Shown in pieces: positions 1-10,100 of a DNA stretch of 27,263 nt. Every line of letters starts with the position of its first letter. The stretch's first letter is position 1. The DNA is taken from positions 1 to 27,263 of the forward strand of contig JAFDTZ010000006.1 of NCBI GenBank assembly GCA_019594305.1. The letters run 5' to 3'. The notes under the pieces are model-generated. The model was not told the DNA's origin and made no database searches. It saw only the letters and a list, made by a program, of their open reading frames with translations. The stretch is from Thermoplasmata archaeon. Lineage in GTDB: Archaea > Thermoplasmatota > Thermoplasmata > Halarchaeoplasmatales > Halarchaeoplasmataceae. The translations under genes were made by a program, and so were the position numbers.

Positions 1-2
1 AA

Positions 3-398
3 GGAATGACTATAGATGTATCGGATATACCGGACCTTACACCCATACTTGCAGTTCTAGCGACCCAAGCAAAGGGAACGACAAAACTCATCAACGCCGA
101 AAGACTGCGGATAAAAGAAAGTGATAGGCTGTCAGCTATAACAAAGGAGCTCAATAAGATGGGGGCGGATATCCGAGAAACGCATGGTTCTTTAAGTATT
201 AGCGGACCCACCCGGCTAAAAGGCGCGAATATATATCCACACGATGACCATCGTATAGCCATGGCCTGCGCGGTAGCTGCATCGGTAGCCGAAGGAGATA
301 CATTTATAGAGAATGCGGAGTGTATCGACAAAAGTTATCCTAACTTTATAAAGGATGTAAAAGCCATAGGAGCTGATATAAAGTGTCTTTCACGATAG
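3..398 (+). CDS. aroA: 3-phosphoshikimate 1-carboxyvinyltransferase (EPSP synthase), 3' part, cut by window edge
   Basis: This is the C-terminal 130 or so residues of EPSP synthase, which joins phosphoenolpyruvate to shikimate-3-phosphate in the cytoplasmic shikimate pathway. The frame is open to the left edge, so the ATG at 6 is almost certainly internal; the complete enzyme is about 420-430 residues. Visible family motifs are DVSDIPDLTPILAVLA, the RIKESDRL substrate-binding motif, DHRIAMA, and KSYPNF near the end. The stop codon TAG (396-398) lies inside aroC, giving a 16-bp overlap, so the two consecutive pathway steps are translated from one message. Identity is certain from the motifs; only the N-terminal domain is missing. 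Confidence 0.95.
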   Translation, partial: GMTIDVSDIPDLTPILAVLATQAKGTTKLINAERLRIKESDRLSAITKELNKMGADIRETHGSLSISGPTRLKGANIYPHDDHRIAMACAVAASVAEGDTFIENAECIDKSYPNFIKDVKAIGADIKCLSR

Positions 399-1456
399 GA
401 GATAATTATCGTATATCGGTCTTTGGCGAAAGCCATGGAGAATGTGTAGGTGTGACGGTGGAGGGGGTACCCCCCGGTACCGAGATCGACGGACGATTTA
501 TTCAAGGGGAGCTTAACAAAAGAAAGCCCGGTCAGAGCGCTATCACCACTCAAAGGAAGGAGACGGACAAGTTAGAGATCCTCAGTGGGGTATTGAATGG
601 AAAAGCCTCCGGAGGACCTATCACCATGCAGATCAAGAACGAAGATGTTGATTCCAGTTACTACGAGGAGATAAAGAACACGCCAAGACCGGGGCACGCG
701 GATTGCACCGCCATGATAAAGTACGGCGAAGACTATGACCATCGGGGCGGTGGGTTTTTCTCGGGAAGGATGACCGCGGCTTACGTGATGGCGGGAGCCA
801 TAGCAAAACAGATTTTAAAAGAACATGATATAGAGATATTAGCCCACGTGATACAGATAGGAAGTGTAAAAGTCCAGAAAGAGTTGTCCGATACGGACAT
901 AAAAAATAACGTATACCGTAACGATTTGAGGTGTGCCGATCCGGATATATCGGACAGCTTGAGAAAGGAAGTGCTCGCTGCGAAGAAAGAAGGCGACTCC
1001 GTAGGAGGTATGATAGAAGCCAGGATAATAGGCCTACCTCCGGGTGTAGGTGAACCGATCTTTGATTCTATAGAAAGCGTACTGAGCCATTATATGTACA
1101 GTATACCGGCGGTTAAAGGAGTTGACTTCGGCGCCGGGATGAAGAGTGCCGCAATGAAGGGGTCGGAGCATAACGATGCTTTCGGCATCAAAGGAGATGA
1201 GGTGATAACCGAAACAAACAATGCAGGCGGTATTTTAGGTGGTATAAGTAATGGGATGCCTGTAGTTTTAAGGGTAGCGATAAAGCCCACACCGAGTATA
1301 TCGATCCCTCAGAAAACAGTTGATATGGATACCATGAGAGAATGTGAGCTCAAGGTTAGGGGAAGGCACGACCCCTGCATAGCCGTCAGGGCACTACCTG
1401 TAGTAGAAAATTTTGCTGCATGCGGTATCCTTGATCTCATGATGAAGACACGATAA
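383..1456 (+). CDS. aroC: Chorismate synthase
   Basis: Makes chorismate from EPSP, the last common step to Phe, Tyr and Trp, using reduced FMN. The 357-residue length is normal for the family. The start is GTG at 383, inside the end of aroA, with AGGAG at 368-372 ten bases upstream; it gives the expected N-terminus followed by the signature GESHG. Further family blocks are RPGHAD, GGGFFSGRMTAAYVMAGA, the NDAFG segment, AGGILGGISNGMP, KPTPSI and a C-terminal RGRHDPCIAVRA. It is co-translated with aroA and ends 3 bp from the convergent aminotransferase gene. No truncation or missing motif is seen. Confidence 0.97.
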   Translation: MSFTIGDNYRISVFGESHGECVGVTVEGVPPGTEIDGRFIQGELNKRKPGQSAITTQRKETDKLEILSGVLNGKASGGPITMQIKNEDVDSSYYEEIKNTPRPGHADCTAMIKYGEDYDHRGGGFFSGRMTAAYVMAGAIAKQILKEHDIEILAHVIQIGSVKVQKELSDTDIKNNVYRNDLRCADPDISDSLRKEVLAAKKEGDSVGGMIEARIIGLPPGVGEPIFDSIESVLSHYMYSIPAVKGVDFGAGMKSAAMKGSEHNDAFGIKGDEVITETNNAGGILGGISNGMPVVLRVAIKPTPSISIPQKTVDMDTMRECELKVRGRHDPCIAVRALPVVENFAACGILDLMMKTR

Positions 1457-1465
1457 TGATTATCG
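1451..1465. terminator. 15-bp palindrome covering two convergent stop codons
   Basis: CGATAAT-G-ATTATCG is a perfect 7-bp inverted repeat around one central base. It contains the aroC stop (TAA, 1454-1456) and the stop of the opposing aminotransferase (TAA on the minus strand, 1462-1460). The loop is too small for a good RNA hairpin, so calling it a bidirectional terminator is only a guess. Part of the symmetry follows from having TAA on both strands. Confidence 0.25.
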
Positions 1466-2590
1466 AACCAGATTGTTTACTACACCTTCGACTATGTCCA
1501 TACCCTCTTGAATTTTATCCGTCGAATTAGCGTATGAGAATCTCATAAGACCTTCACCCGAAGGTCCGAAGGCGCTGCCGGGAGTACTGAGAACTCCTTC
1601 CTTTAAAAATTTCAATGCTAGTTCGTAGGAGGTGATATCGAAATCAAAGGACGGGAATACATAAAAGGCGCCCTCGGGTGTAAGGCAGTCGAACCCTTCG
1701 ATCTCGTTGAATCTTTCAACTATGATATCTCTCCTCTCTTCGAATGTAGAAACCATTTTTGTTACGAAATCAGCCTTCTCACGAAGTGCATAGAGAACAC
1801 CATATTGAATGGGGTTCGGTGGGCAGGCGACGTTGTATGAATGCAGGTTGCCCAGGGCTTGGATCCAATCCGGCAGGGTAACCATGAATCCGACGCGCCA
1901 GCCCGTCATAGCGAATGATTTGGAGAACGAGTTAATTGCTACTACGTTATCATAATCACCCAGAAAGGATACATGTTTACCATCATAAACGAATTTATCG
2001 TAGACCTCGTCCGAGATTATCAGTATCTCGTGTTCCCGGGCCCAATCCGATATGTCCCGTACGGTTCTCTCAGGTATCACACCGCCGGTGGGATTCGCCG
2101 GCGAATTGACTATAAGCGCCTTTGTTTTATCTGTTCTTCTTTCTTCGAGGTCTTCGATACGAGGAATAAATCTGTTTTCTTGCACGACCGGGTACGGTAC
2201 CGGTTTTGCCCGGGCGAGCCTTATATGTGGATTGAATAGAACGAAACCCGGCTCGGGATAGAGTACTTCGTCACCTATATCGACCGTGCCTTCCAAGGTT
2301 ATCCTCAGAGCCTGTGTTGCGCCTACGGTTATGAGTATGTTATCTTTCGTAAGCCCTGGTTTATATTGTGACTGACTACGAGCTATTTCTTCACGGAGCT
2401 CCGTTAGGCCGAAGTGCGAACCGTATATGTTATTACCATCGAGCATTGAACGATAGACCTCGTTGATGACATCCCTAGGTGGTTGAAAATCCGGCTGGCC
2501 TTGCCCAAGATTGATGGTGTTCTCATCTGCCATCTCGAATAATTTACGGATTTCGTGAAGTTTTATCTTTTTTGTACGTTCATTTATCAT
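1460..2590 (-). CDS. Class I/II pyridoxal-phosphate aminotransferase (probably aromatic or aspartate type)
   Basis: A 376-residue fold-type I aminotransferase. Visible motifs are the N-terminal NLGQGQPDF, the PLP-ring-binding NSPANPTGG, the SDEVYDKFVY segment, and the PLP lysine in SFSKSFAMTGWRVG (Lys224). The C-terminal MRFSYA segment carries the substrate-carboxylate arginine. Sequence alone does not separate aspartate from aromatic aminotransferase. The position directly after aroB and opposite aroA-aroC suggests transamination of prephenate, phenylpyruvate or hydroxyphenylpyruvate, but that is inference. The ATG at 2590 is preceded by a good Shine-Dalgarno (AAGGTGAG) overlapping the end of aroB, so the two genes form an operon with a 12-bp gap. 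Confidence 0.9.
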   Translation of the reverse strand: MINERTKKIKLHEIRKLFEMADENTINLGQGQPDFQPPRDVINEVYRSMLDGNNIYGSHFGLTELREEIARSQSQYKPGLTKDNILITVGATQALRITLEGTVDIGDEVLYPEPGFVLFNPHIRLARAKPVPYPVVQENRFIPRIEDLEERRTDKTKALIVNSPANPTGGVIPERTVRDISDWAREHEILIISDEVYDKFVYDGKHVSFLGDYDNVVAINSFSKSFAMTGWRVGFMVTLPDWIQALGNLHSYNVACPPNPIQYGVLYALREKADFVTKMVSTFEERRDIIVERFNEIEGFDCLTPEGAFYVFPSFDFDITSYELALKFLKEGVLSTPGSAFGPSGEGLMRFSYANSTDKIQEGMDIVEGVVNNLVR

Positions 2591-2602
2591 ATGTACTCAC
2601 CT

Positions 2603-3607
2603 TCAGAACTCCGACAGAGGGATATCCATTATCACCCCGTCGCCGATATCTTTTAAAAATACGAATTTTACCATATCACCGGTCCTTTTCTTATCTTTTC
2701 TTATAGCGTCTCTTAACTGCTCGGTATCCATATCAATTTTGTGGGGTAATCCGTAATTCTTTATGACCCTCTTTAACCGCTCTGCATCCGCCGGTGGAAG
2801 CAGCCCTCTAGACACCGATATATCTACTGCCATCACCATGCCCATACTAACTGCCTCTCCGTGGGTGTAAGACGAGTTCTTCTCGATGGCGTGACCGAAG
2901 GTGTGTCCGAAGTTGAGTTTTCTCCTTTCACCCTCTTCGAATTCATCCTTTGAAACTATCTGAAGCTTTATGTCAACGGTTTCACCGATTATCCTTTTTA
3001 TCGCTTTACTTTCCAAGTCCGGGACTGTTTCTTGATTATCTTCAAGAAAGCGGAAAAGGTCCTTACTGTATATAGCTGCGGATTTTATGACCTCCGCAAA
3101 GCCGTTTTGTACTTCTTTCATAGGCAGTGTTTCGAAGAATTTATGATCCATCAATACGAAATCCGGCTGATCGATCGTCCCAATAATATTCTTATAACCT
3201 TTGAAGTTCACACCGTTCTTACCACCTATAGATGCATCTACCTGTGCTAGCAGCGTGGTGGGTACGAATGCGAATCCCATGCCTCTCATATATGTCGATG
3301 CTGCAAAGCCGGCGATGTCACATACTACGCCTCCGCCTATACCGATTACAAATGAATGGCGGTCGATTTCACAGTCTAAAAATCGCTCATATATATGTTC
3401 TACCGTCCGCAGATTTTTTGATTTTTCCCCGGGTTCTATCTCTATTATCTCTGCATCGGGAAACGAAGATGAATACAATTTCCCCACATTTCTGTCGGTA
3501 ATGATTATATTCTTATCTGCGGTAAGATAACTATCTAGGTTAGATACGGATTCATCTAGATATATGAGGGAAGATCCATTTTTGCCTTCGAATTTTTTCG
3601 TTTTCAT
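2603..3607 (-). CDS. aroB: 3-dehydroquinate synthase, classical (bacterial/eukaryotic) type
   Basis: Converts DAHP to 3-dehydroquinate, the second step of the classical shikimate pathway, with NAD+ and a divalent metal. Family blocks are present in order: GIGGGVVCDIAGFAASTYMRG (NAD-binding glycine motif), PTTLLAQVDASIGGKNGVN, GFAEVIK with the metal-ligand Glu, NFGHTFGHAIE with metal-ligand His, and HGEAVSMGM. At 334 residues it is slightly shorter than the bacterial enzyme (about 360). Many archaea instead use an unrelated DHQ synthase II fed by the DKFP route, so this gene implies the erythrose-4-phosphate/DAHP route here. The ATG at 3607 has no clear Shine-Dalgarno; a TATA box about 50 bp upstream would give a leader near 23 nt. 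Confidence 0.95.
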   Translation of the reverse strand: MKTKKFEGKNGSSLIYLDESVSNLDSYLTADKNIIITDRNVGKLYSSSFPDAEIIEIEPGEKSKNLRTVEHIYERFLDCEIDRHSFVIGIGGGVVCDIAGFAASTYMRGMGFAFVPTTLLAQVDASIGGKNGVNFKGYKNIIGTIDQPDFVLMDHKFFETLPMKEVQNGFAEVIKSAAIYSKDLFRFLEDNQETVPDLESKAIKRIIGETVDIKLQIVSKDEFEEGERRKLNFGHTFGHAIEKNSSYTHGEAVSMGMVMAVDISVSRGLLPPADAERLKRVIKNYGLPHKIDMDTEQLRDAIRKDKKRTGDMVKFVFLKDIGDGVIMDIPLSEF

Positions 3608-3650
3608 ATTTCGGCCCGATTTTTAATTCGAATCAATTTAATCTGTATGA

Positions 3651-3660
3651 ATATTTAAAG
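3651..3660. promoter_or_regulatory. Shared TATA-box candidate between divergent aroB and the STAND ATPase gene
   Basis: The intergenic region is only 93 bp. The sequence ATATTTAAAG reads CTTTAAATAT on the minus strand, a good archaeal TATA box in either direction. Initiation about 25 bases away would give a leader near 23 nt for aroB and near 20 nt for the forward gene. No other comparably good TATA box is visible in the gap. Confidence 0.5.
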
Positions 3661-3700
3661 TTTGAGTAATCTTTCAAAATAATACATAAGGTTTAAACAC

Positions 3701-6139
3701 ATGTATCGATATGCAAACACTATTATGAGTCCTCCGAGAAAAATCAACCCTATGGAAGACCCTAAAGATTTTATCGATAGAAGGGAAGAGATGAAGGTAT
3801 TAGAAAAACATATGAATAGTGTAACGGAGGGAGAGGGAAAGATAGTTTTGCTCAAAGGAGAAGCCGGGGTCGGAAAGAGTATTCTCGCGGAAGCCTTTGC
3901 CGATAAATGTTCAAAACAAGGCTTCGAGGTATTGATAGGAAGATGTCTTTACTACGAAAGTACCGACCCTTACATCCCGTTCATAGAGGCCCTTGGCGAT
4001 TATGTAATGGATAAAGAGGTTCAACCGGAGGATACCAGTGGGTCCATGTCCGTGGCCGGTATGCCCATGAGTCTTATAGGTGCGGGGTTAGAAGAGGAAG
4101 AAGAGATAGCGGATATATCCATTTCCGATAAAAGGGAGTTGATGTTCGATAAAGTTACCAGTGTGGTGATAAATCGTTCGAAGGACAATCCGATATTATT
4201 ATTCATAGATGACCTTCAATGGATAGATGAAGCTTCCGCTCAGTTACTCCATCATCTTGCAAGACACACTTCCGATGACAGGGTTCTTCTTCTCGGGGCA
4301 TACAGACCTGAAGAATTGGTTACAGGTGATAGTGAATATCCCTTGGATAAGGTACTCGATAGGATGAGAGAGGAACGTTTGGTCGATATGGTGGACATTA
4401 AAAGACTCTCCTTCAAATCTGCCTCTGAGATGATAAAGAAAAGGCTGCACTCGAAAGAACTTCCCCAGTCCTTTTTGATGTTGATATATAGAGTAACCGA
4501 AGGGAACCCGTATTACATAGTCGAGATGCTTAACTCCATGGTCGATGAGGGAGTCATCGATCCTTATTCTTATACTTGGGACCCGGAGAAGGACCTGGCA
4601 AATGTAACGGTCCCAGCCTCAATAAAAGATGTAACTACACGTCGTATAGAAAACCTTTCAAACGATGGGAAGAAGGTGTTGATGTATGCTTCAGTCATAG
4701 GCACGGAGTTCGACTTTGAAGTCCTTGAGAATAGTATCAAGATGGACGTTATAGAACTCCTTGATATAATGGATGATCTTGACGCCCACGGATTAATTCA
4801 CGAAAAAGAGGGGGAAGGAGAGGAGATTTACAGATTCGGGCATATACAAACAAGGGCGGCGATATACGATAATATGGGACGGAGCAGGAAAAGGGTACTG
4901 CACCTGCAGATAGCCAACACTATAGAAGAGGTATATTCCGATAGAATCGAAGAATACTACTATACCTTGAGTAGGCATTACTACGAAGGCAAGGATTACG
5001 ATAAGGCCTATGAATACTCGAATAAAGCCGGTGAGATGGCAGTGCAGAGCTATGCTACCGAGTCCGCGTTAGAATATTACGATAGAGCATTACGTTCCCT
5101 TAAAAAGTCAAAGGAGATAGATGAGAAGGATAAAAAAGAAGAGGCAATATTAAAGCAGATAGGGGATCTGAGTTACGATACAAGCGATTGGGAGATATCC
5201 AAGGATTCCTTTGAGAAGTTAGTAGATATGGCGAAGGAAAGAGATGATAGAGATCTAGAAGAAGGAGCTTTAAGACGAGTAGGGCATATTTATCGTGAGA
5301 TACAAAAGTATGAAGAGGCGAAGGAATACTTTGAAAGATCTCTTGAGATCGCGAAAGACGAGGATAATGAAGAAGGTATCGCAGACGCGAATAGAGGTCT
5401 CGGATACCTTCATTGGAGGTCGGGCAAATTCGACGATGCCATCGAACACTACGAAAGCGCTGTTGAGGTGGCTAAGGACATGGATAACCAGCGCATACTC
5501 GCTCTTACATATATCGAGATGGCGAATCTATATTCAAATAGAGGCGATAAAGAACTCGCTATCCAATACTACAAACGCTCTCTGCCTACCCTGATCAAGC
5601 ATAAGTCATATCGGGAACTAGCCAGAGCATACAATAATATTGGCGACAGTTACATGAAGATGGAAGAATGGGATAAAGCTATCGAGTACTTCGAAAAGTG
5701 TACCGAGAACGCCGAGAAGATAGGTAACAAAATGTACTTGGGCTGGAGCTATTTCAATCGGGCGGAAGCACTCGCCTGTAGAGGTGATCCTGAAGAAGCT
5801 ATGAGATACGCCGAACGTGCTGAGAAATTAATGAAACACCTTAACGACAAGATCGGTCTCGCAGCCACCTATAAAGCGATGGGGATTTCGGAAGTAAAAT
5901 TTGGAAATCTGAAAGAGGCGCTCGGTTATTTTGAAAAGGCCCTTGAAACAATTAAGGAATTGGATATACCCTTTGAAGAATCCGAGATTAAATATTGGTT
6001 TGGACATGTTTACAAAGAGATGGGCGATAAAGAGAAGGCCATGAGCTTTTATACCGATGCAAAATCTATTTTGGACTCCATCGGCGCCGGTACTTTCATT
6101 GAGAAGATAGATAATGAAATGCAGTCTTTAGGGGATTAA
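3701..6139 (+). CDS. STAND-type AAA ATPase with C-terminal TPR array
   Basis: An 812-residue protein with an N-terminal AAA_16/STAND NTPase module and a long TPR region. After FIDRREEM, typical of the start of such modules, come Walker A GEAGVGKS (residues 53-60) and Walker B ILLFIDDLQWID (about 165-176), followed by a sensor-like GAYRPEEL. A winged-helix-like segment follows at about 300-400, then from about 420 to the end at least eight TPR-like units with recurring A/E-x-YFE-A/K-x-LE pattern. No DNA-binding, nuclease, TIR or cyclase domain is present, so it looks like a sensor or scaffold without its own effector. AAGG at 3688-3691 supports the ATG at 3701; an ATG at 3725 is possible. The substrate is unknown. 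It ends 9 bp from convergent scpA. Confidence 0.85.
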   Translation: MYRYANTIMSPPRKINPMEDPKDFIDRREEMKVLEKHMNSVTEGEGKIVLLKGEAGVGKSILAEAFADKCSKQGFEVLIGRCLYYESTDPYIPFIEALGDYVMDKEVQPEDTSGSMSVAGMPMSLIGAGLEEEEEIADISISDKRELMFDKVTSVVINRSKDNPILLFIDDLQWIDEASAQLLHHLARHTSDDRVLLLGAYRPEELVTGDSEYPLDKVLDRMREERLVDMVDIKRLSFKSASEMIKKRLHSKELPQSFLMLIYRVTEGNPYYIVEMLNSMVDEGVIDPYSYTWDPEKDLANVTVPASIKDVTTRRIENLSNDGKKVLMYASVIGTEFDFEVLENSIKMDVIELLDIMDDLDAHGLIHEKEGEGEEIYRFGHIQTRAAIYDNMGRSRKRVLHLQIANTIEEVYSDRIEEYYYTLSRHYYEGKDYDKAYEYSNKAGEMAVQSYATESALEYYDRALRSLKKSKEIDEKDKKEEAILKQIGDLSYDTSDWEISKDSFEKLVDMAKERDDRDLEEGALRRVGHIYREIQKYEEAKEYFERSLEIAKDEDNEEGIADANRGLGYLHWRSGKFDDAIEHYESAVEVAKDMDNQRILALTYIEMANLYSNRGDKELAIQYYKRSLPTLIKHKSYRELARAYNNIGDSYMKMEEWDKAIEYFEKCTENAEKIGNKMYLGWSYFNRAEALACRGDPEEAMRYAERAEKLMKHLNDKIGLAATYKAMGISEVKFGNLKEALGYFEKALETIKELDIPFEESEIKYWFGHVYKEMGDKEKAMSFYTDAKSILDSIGAGTFIEKIDNEMQSLGD

Positions 6140-6148
6140 GAGCCGCGA

Positions 6149-7156
6149 TCATATTGTTACGTACTTTTCTATAGGGATCTCTTCCTTTTCCGCCATAGCT
6201 TTTAGGGATCCGTCCGCCCTTTCGTTTTCAGGAGTAAGATTTTTCATTATTATCTGACCACAGGGTAATTCGTCCTGGTTTAGCTTTATCTTACCGTCCC
6301 TATGGAGAAATAGTACCGCTACAAAGGCGGTGATAAGGTCATTTACCCTACTATCGTGTATCATACCAAACTCCAGGGTGTCTTGTTGATACCAGCATAT
6401 ACGCTCCCAGATTATTTTGATATCATGGTAAATATCTTCCTTATGGGCACTAGAATCATAATTCTTCTTACGCTCTTCCTCCGCTTTTTTTCTTTCGTTA
6501 CTTCTCTCCTGGCGAAGGCGCTCCATTTTCTCTCTGTAGAGCGATTCCCGCCTCGCTTCTTCGAAGGCGTCCACTAATTGTATAAGGCTGACTGGTTTTC
6601 TGTCCTTCCGTCGAATGACCTTTTCAAGAATCGGTTCGTCGGAATCCAATAAGCCGTCTTCAAAATCGATGTCCTCCGGTTCATCGTAGAGATCGTAACC
6701 GAACATGTCCCACTGCGGGATAAAGTCATCCTCCGGTATCTCTACAGATTCTTTTTCTTCGTTTATGGTTTCAAGTACCTCTTCACACTGCATCCTGAGA
6801 ATAGACCATGCCATTCTGACCAGCTGACCTGCAACGATAAAATTTATATTGTCCTCGGAGCGAGCTCTATCGAGATATAGCTTGGTAAAAGAAACAAGGT
6901 CTATCTCCCAAGGATCCATCCGTTCTTCCATGACCAATTTGAAGACCGTTCCAATGGAACATTCGAAGGGGTCGTCGGAGATATGATAATGCTCATTCTC
7001 GTCTGCATTTTCTATCATTTCTATGTATGATTGAAGCCTCCCGTCGCTCCTTCGGTGATCTAGAAGTGACTTATGGAATATCAGATGTTCCACTACTTTT
7101 TCCCTGGTCTCTAATTCATCGTGATCGTAAAAAGTGCTTTTCGTTTCGGATACCAT
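6149..7156 (-). CDS. scpA: Segregation and condensation protein A (kleisin)
   Basis: The kleisin subunit that bridges the heads of the SMC dimer in chromosome condensation and segregation. The signature region is about residues 62-130: CSIGTVFKLVMEERMDPWEIDLV, then FTKLYLD and GQLVRMAWSILRMQ. A very acidic linker (about 140-175) and a basic, charged helix (about 185-235) lead to a C-terminal winged-helix that would bind the SMC cap. At 335 residues it is longer than many ScpA proteins (about 230-270), mainly through an N-terminal extension of about 60 residues and the linker. It starts 2 bp after the smc stop, with GGAGGTG bridging the junction, so it is translationally coupled. No scpB follows; the next gene is convergent. 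Confidence 0.92.
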   Translation of the reverse strand: MVSETKSTFYDHDELETREKVVEHLIFHKSLLDHRRSDGRLQSYIEMIENADENEHYHISDDPFECSIGTVFKLVMEERMDPWEIDLVSFTKLYLDRARSEDNINFIVAGQLVRMAWSILRMQCEEVLETINEEKESVEIPEDDFIPQWDMFGYDLYDEPEDIDFEDGLLDSDEPILEKVIRRKDRKPVSLIQLVDAFEEARRESLYREKMERLRQERSNERKKAEEERKKNYDSSAHKEDIYHDIKIIWERICWYQQDTLEFGMIHDSRVNDLITAFVAVLFLHRDGKIKLNQDELPCGQIIMKNLTPENERADGSLKAMAEKEEIPIEKYVTI

Positions 7157-7158
7157 AT

Positions 7159-10100
7159 CTACACCTCCGCCTCCAGTTGACTGATGCCGGAAAGCTCGGG
7201 AATGTCCGCTTCCTCATTTCTGCCTAGATCGACCTTCATTATTACGTCGGAAATTCCTTTTTTGTTTATGGTTACACCTATAATGTGGTCGGATTTTTTA
7301 AGAGTTATCTTTCTCAAGGAAACCTGGATGAATTGGGCGGATTCGGAGTTAGATTTAATCATATCCGCAACCTTTTCAGCATTCACACCGTCTAGATTTT
7401 GATCCACCTCATCCAACAGATAGAAGGGTGAGGGATCGTACCGCTGTATCGCGAAGATAAAGGCCATTGATACAAGGCTCTTTTCACCTCCTGAAAGTGC
7501 CTGTATACGGTGAACCTTCTTACCCGGAGGTCTCGCTTTGATAATGAGTCCTCCTTCGAAGGGTGCTTCGGGATTTTCAAGTTCTATATTTGCATCTCCG
7601 CCGCCGGACAGTTCTTTGTAAACCTCCACAAAATTATCGTTGATCTCGTTCTTTACCTTTATCAATCCTACCTTCTTCTTCTCATCCAACTTATTGATCA
7701 ATTCGTCCAGCCCTTCCCGCCTTTCGCTTAGTTGGGTATATTCCTCTTGGAGTGTCTCTTTTCTTTCCTTCTTACCTTCATAGTCCTGTACCGCCCTCAT
7801 ATTGATGGGACCGAGCCTTTCCATCTTTTCCTGACCCCTGTGGATGATGTTCTTCAACTCTTTCATCGAGGGCATCTTCTTACCCGAAAAATCGATATCC
7901 TCTTCTAATTCTTCCTGTATCTCCTTTAAATTCTCAGTGTGTTGAACTATTTTTTCCTCTTGACTTTTTATGTACAATTTTTTACCTTCTATAAGTGACT
8001 CAAAGCGCTCGATTTCTTTTTCAGCACTCAGTTTCTTTTCGAATTTTTGGTCCCTCTCTTTACGTAGCCCTTCCAGTTCACTGTCCATGGATGATAATCT
8101 CTTTCTCAATTCGTCCTCTTCTTTGGATCTGTCCTTGATGAAGATTTTCTTCTTTTTTATCTTGGACTCAAGGTTAGATATATTGTTCTTCAGTTTGGAT
8201 ATCTCGCCCTTGTATTCCTTTATACTATTTTGCAAGTGTGTTTTCTTTTCACCGTTCACTTTTATCTCAGAGGCGATTTCGTTAAACCGTTTGTTAAGTT
8301 GTATCTCTTTGTCCCTGAGCTCCCCGAGCCTGGTTGACAGCTCCTTCGGCGAAATATCCTTTATCATATCGGATATTTCTTTACGTTTGAGTTTCAGCTC
8401 TTCTATATTTTCTTCTATGAAGTCCACCGATTTTTCCAGTTTCTCAAGGTCCTCTCGGGCGTCGGATATCTCTTTATGTTTATCCTTTATCTGTTTCTCT
8501 TTCTTAGTTATCTTTTCCGTCAATCTTTTTATCTCGGATTTAAGCTTGGTGATCTTGTCGGTCCTCACCCCTTCCGACTGCGCCTCCATTATCTCGCTCT
8601 GTGTATTCTGGAGTTCGGCATCTACCGTTTTAAGCTCTTCCGTTACTTTTTCAAGATTCTCACGTGTCTTGGTGAGCTCCTTACCGACCCTTTCGAGTTT
8701 CCCTCTGTCCGGTGCCTGGAAGCTCAGCATGTTCTTGCTTAAATTACCGCCTATCATGGCACCGCTCCTTTCTATGCTTTCACCCCCCATGGTGACCATT
8801 CTCACACCGCCCATCAAGCTCCTTGCGGAGTCTATGTCTTCCATCACGACGGTATCCTGGAATACGTACCAGAAAACATTCTCATATTTATCGTCATAAT
8901 CAACAAGGTCTAAGGCGAAGCCCAGGGATTTATCGTTGTTTTTTGTTCTTATAGCCTTACCGCCGGGCCTTCCCGGGAGCATCTTGTTTATGGGCAGAAA
9001 GGTCGCACGACCGGCTTCCTTCTTTTTCAACAGATTGATAGCGTCCGATGCTACACCGTCGTGTTCTACAACTATGGATTGCATCCTTCCCCCCGCAGCG
9101 ACCTGTAATGCGGTCTCGTATTCCTTTGAAACATCCGCTAACTCGGCCACTGTACCATGGATGCCTTTTATCTTGCCGGTATCTCTTGCCTGCAGTACGG
9201 TTTCTACAGCCCTGTTGTATCCCTTCTTCAGTGATTTAGCTGCGGCATCCTGGGCTTTGAGATGATGATACTCCCTATCTAGCCTATTTAACCGCTCCTC
9301 GAGATCCGACTTATCCCGTCTCAGCCTTTTTTCTTTTTTCTTGTACTCGTGAAATGCTTCTTTGAGTTTGTTCAAATTTTTATCGCGATGAGATACGGAT
9401 TTTTTTGCGTCTTTCAAGACCCACTCGTTGTCCTTTTTGTCCAGTTGAAGGGCTTCCAGATCTTCTTCGTCCTCTGCCAATTTTTCGTTCATCCGTGCGA
9501 TACTGTCCCTCTGTCTATCGAGCTCTACCTTTTTCTTGGAGAGCTTGTCGACTTTGGATTCCAGTTCCTTGGAGACGACCATGCCCTTTTTTTGCATCTC
9601 GATTATCCTTTCATCGGACGATGCCTGTTCACTTTTTATCTCCGCTATTTCTTGGGTTACCGCTTCAATTTGGGCTTTGACCTTCTCTTCCTCTTCCTTG
9701 GCGGCCGTTAACTCTTCAGTGATCGTTGCTAGTTCTTTTGTTTTGTTTTCTATCTCTTTTTTATATTCTTCGTGCATCGCTTTACTTTCGTTTATATCGT
9801 GTTCCGCATCTTCGACACTGTCCTCCGCACGGGCCAATTCGAGGCGTAATTCGCTCACCTTCTCCTGCAGCTCTTTATTCTTTTTACTCCCCCTTTTAGC
9901 CAGTTCATTATCGATGTCTATAAGGTCCTCTTTAAGTTGCTTCACTTTTTCCTTGAGCTCGACCTTCTTTTTCCCTATCTCTTCACACTGTCCCTTATTC
10001 TCTTCTATATCTTTGCGGATGGTATCGATCTCTTGTTCGACGCCTTCTTTTGTTTTCCAAGCCTTCATGTTCTTTGCTTCGTTTACTTTGTCTGACAGCT

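Noticed and set aside
7970..8899. Long plus-strand open frame (309 codons) inside smc, and other long frames opposite smc
   Set aside because: It is the antisense of the coiled-coil region; its product is a Ser/Phe/Leu-rich low-complexity sequence with no family motif, as expected opposite Glu/Lys-rich codons.
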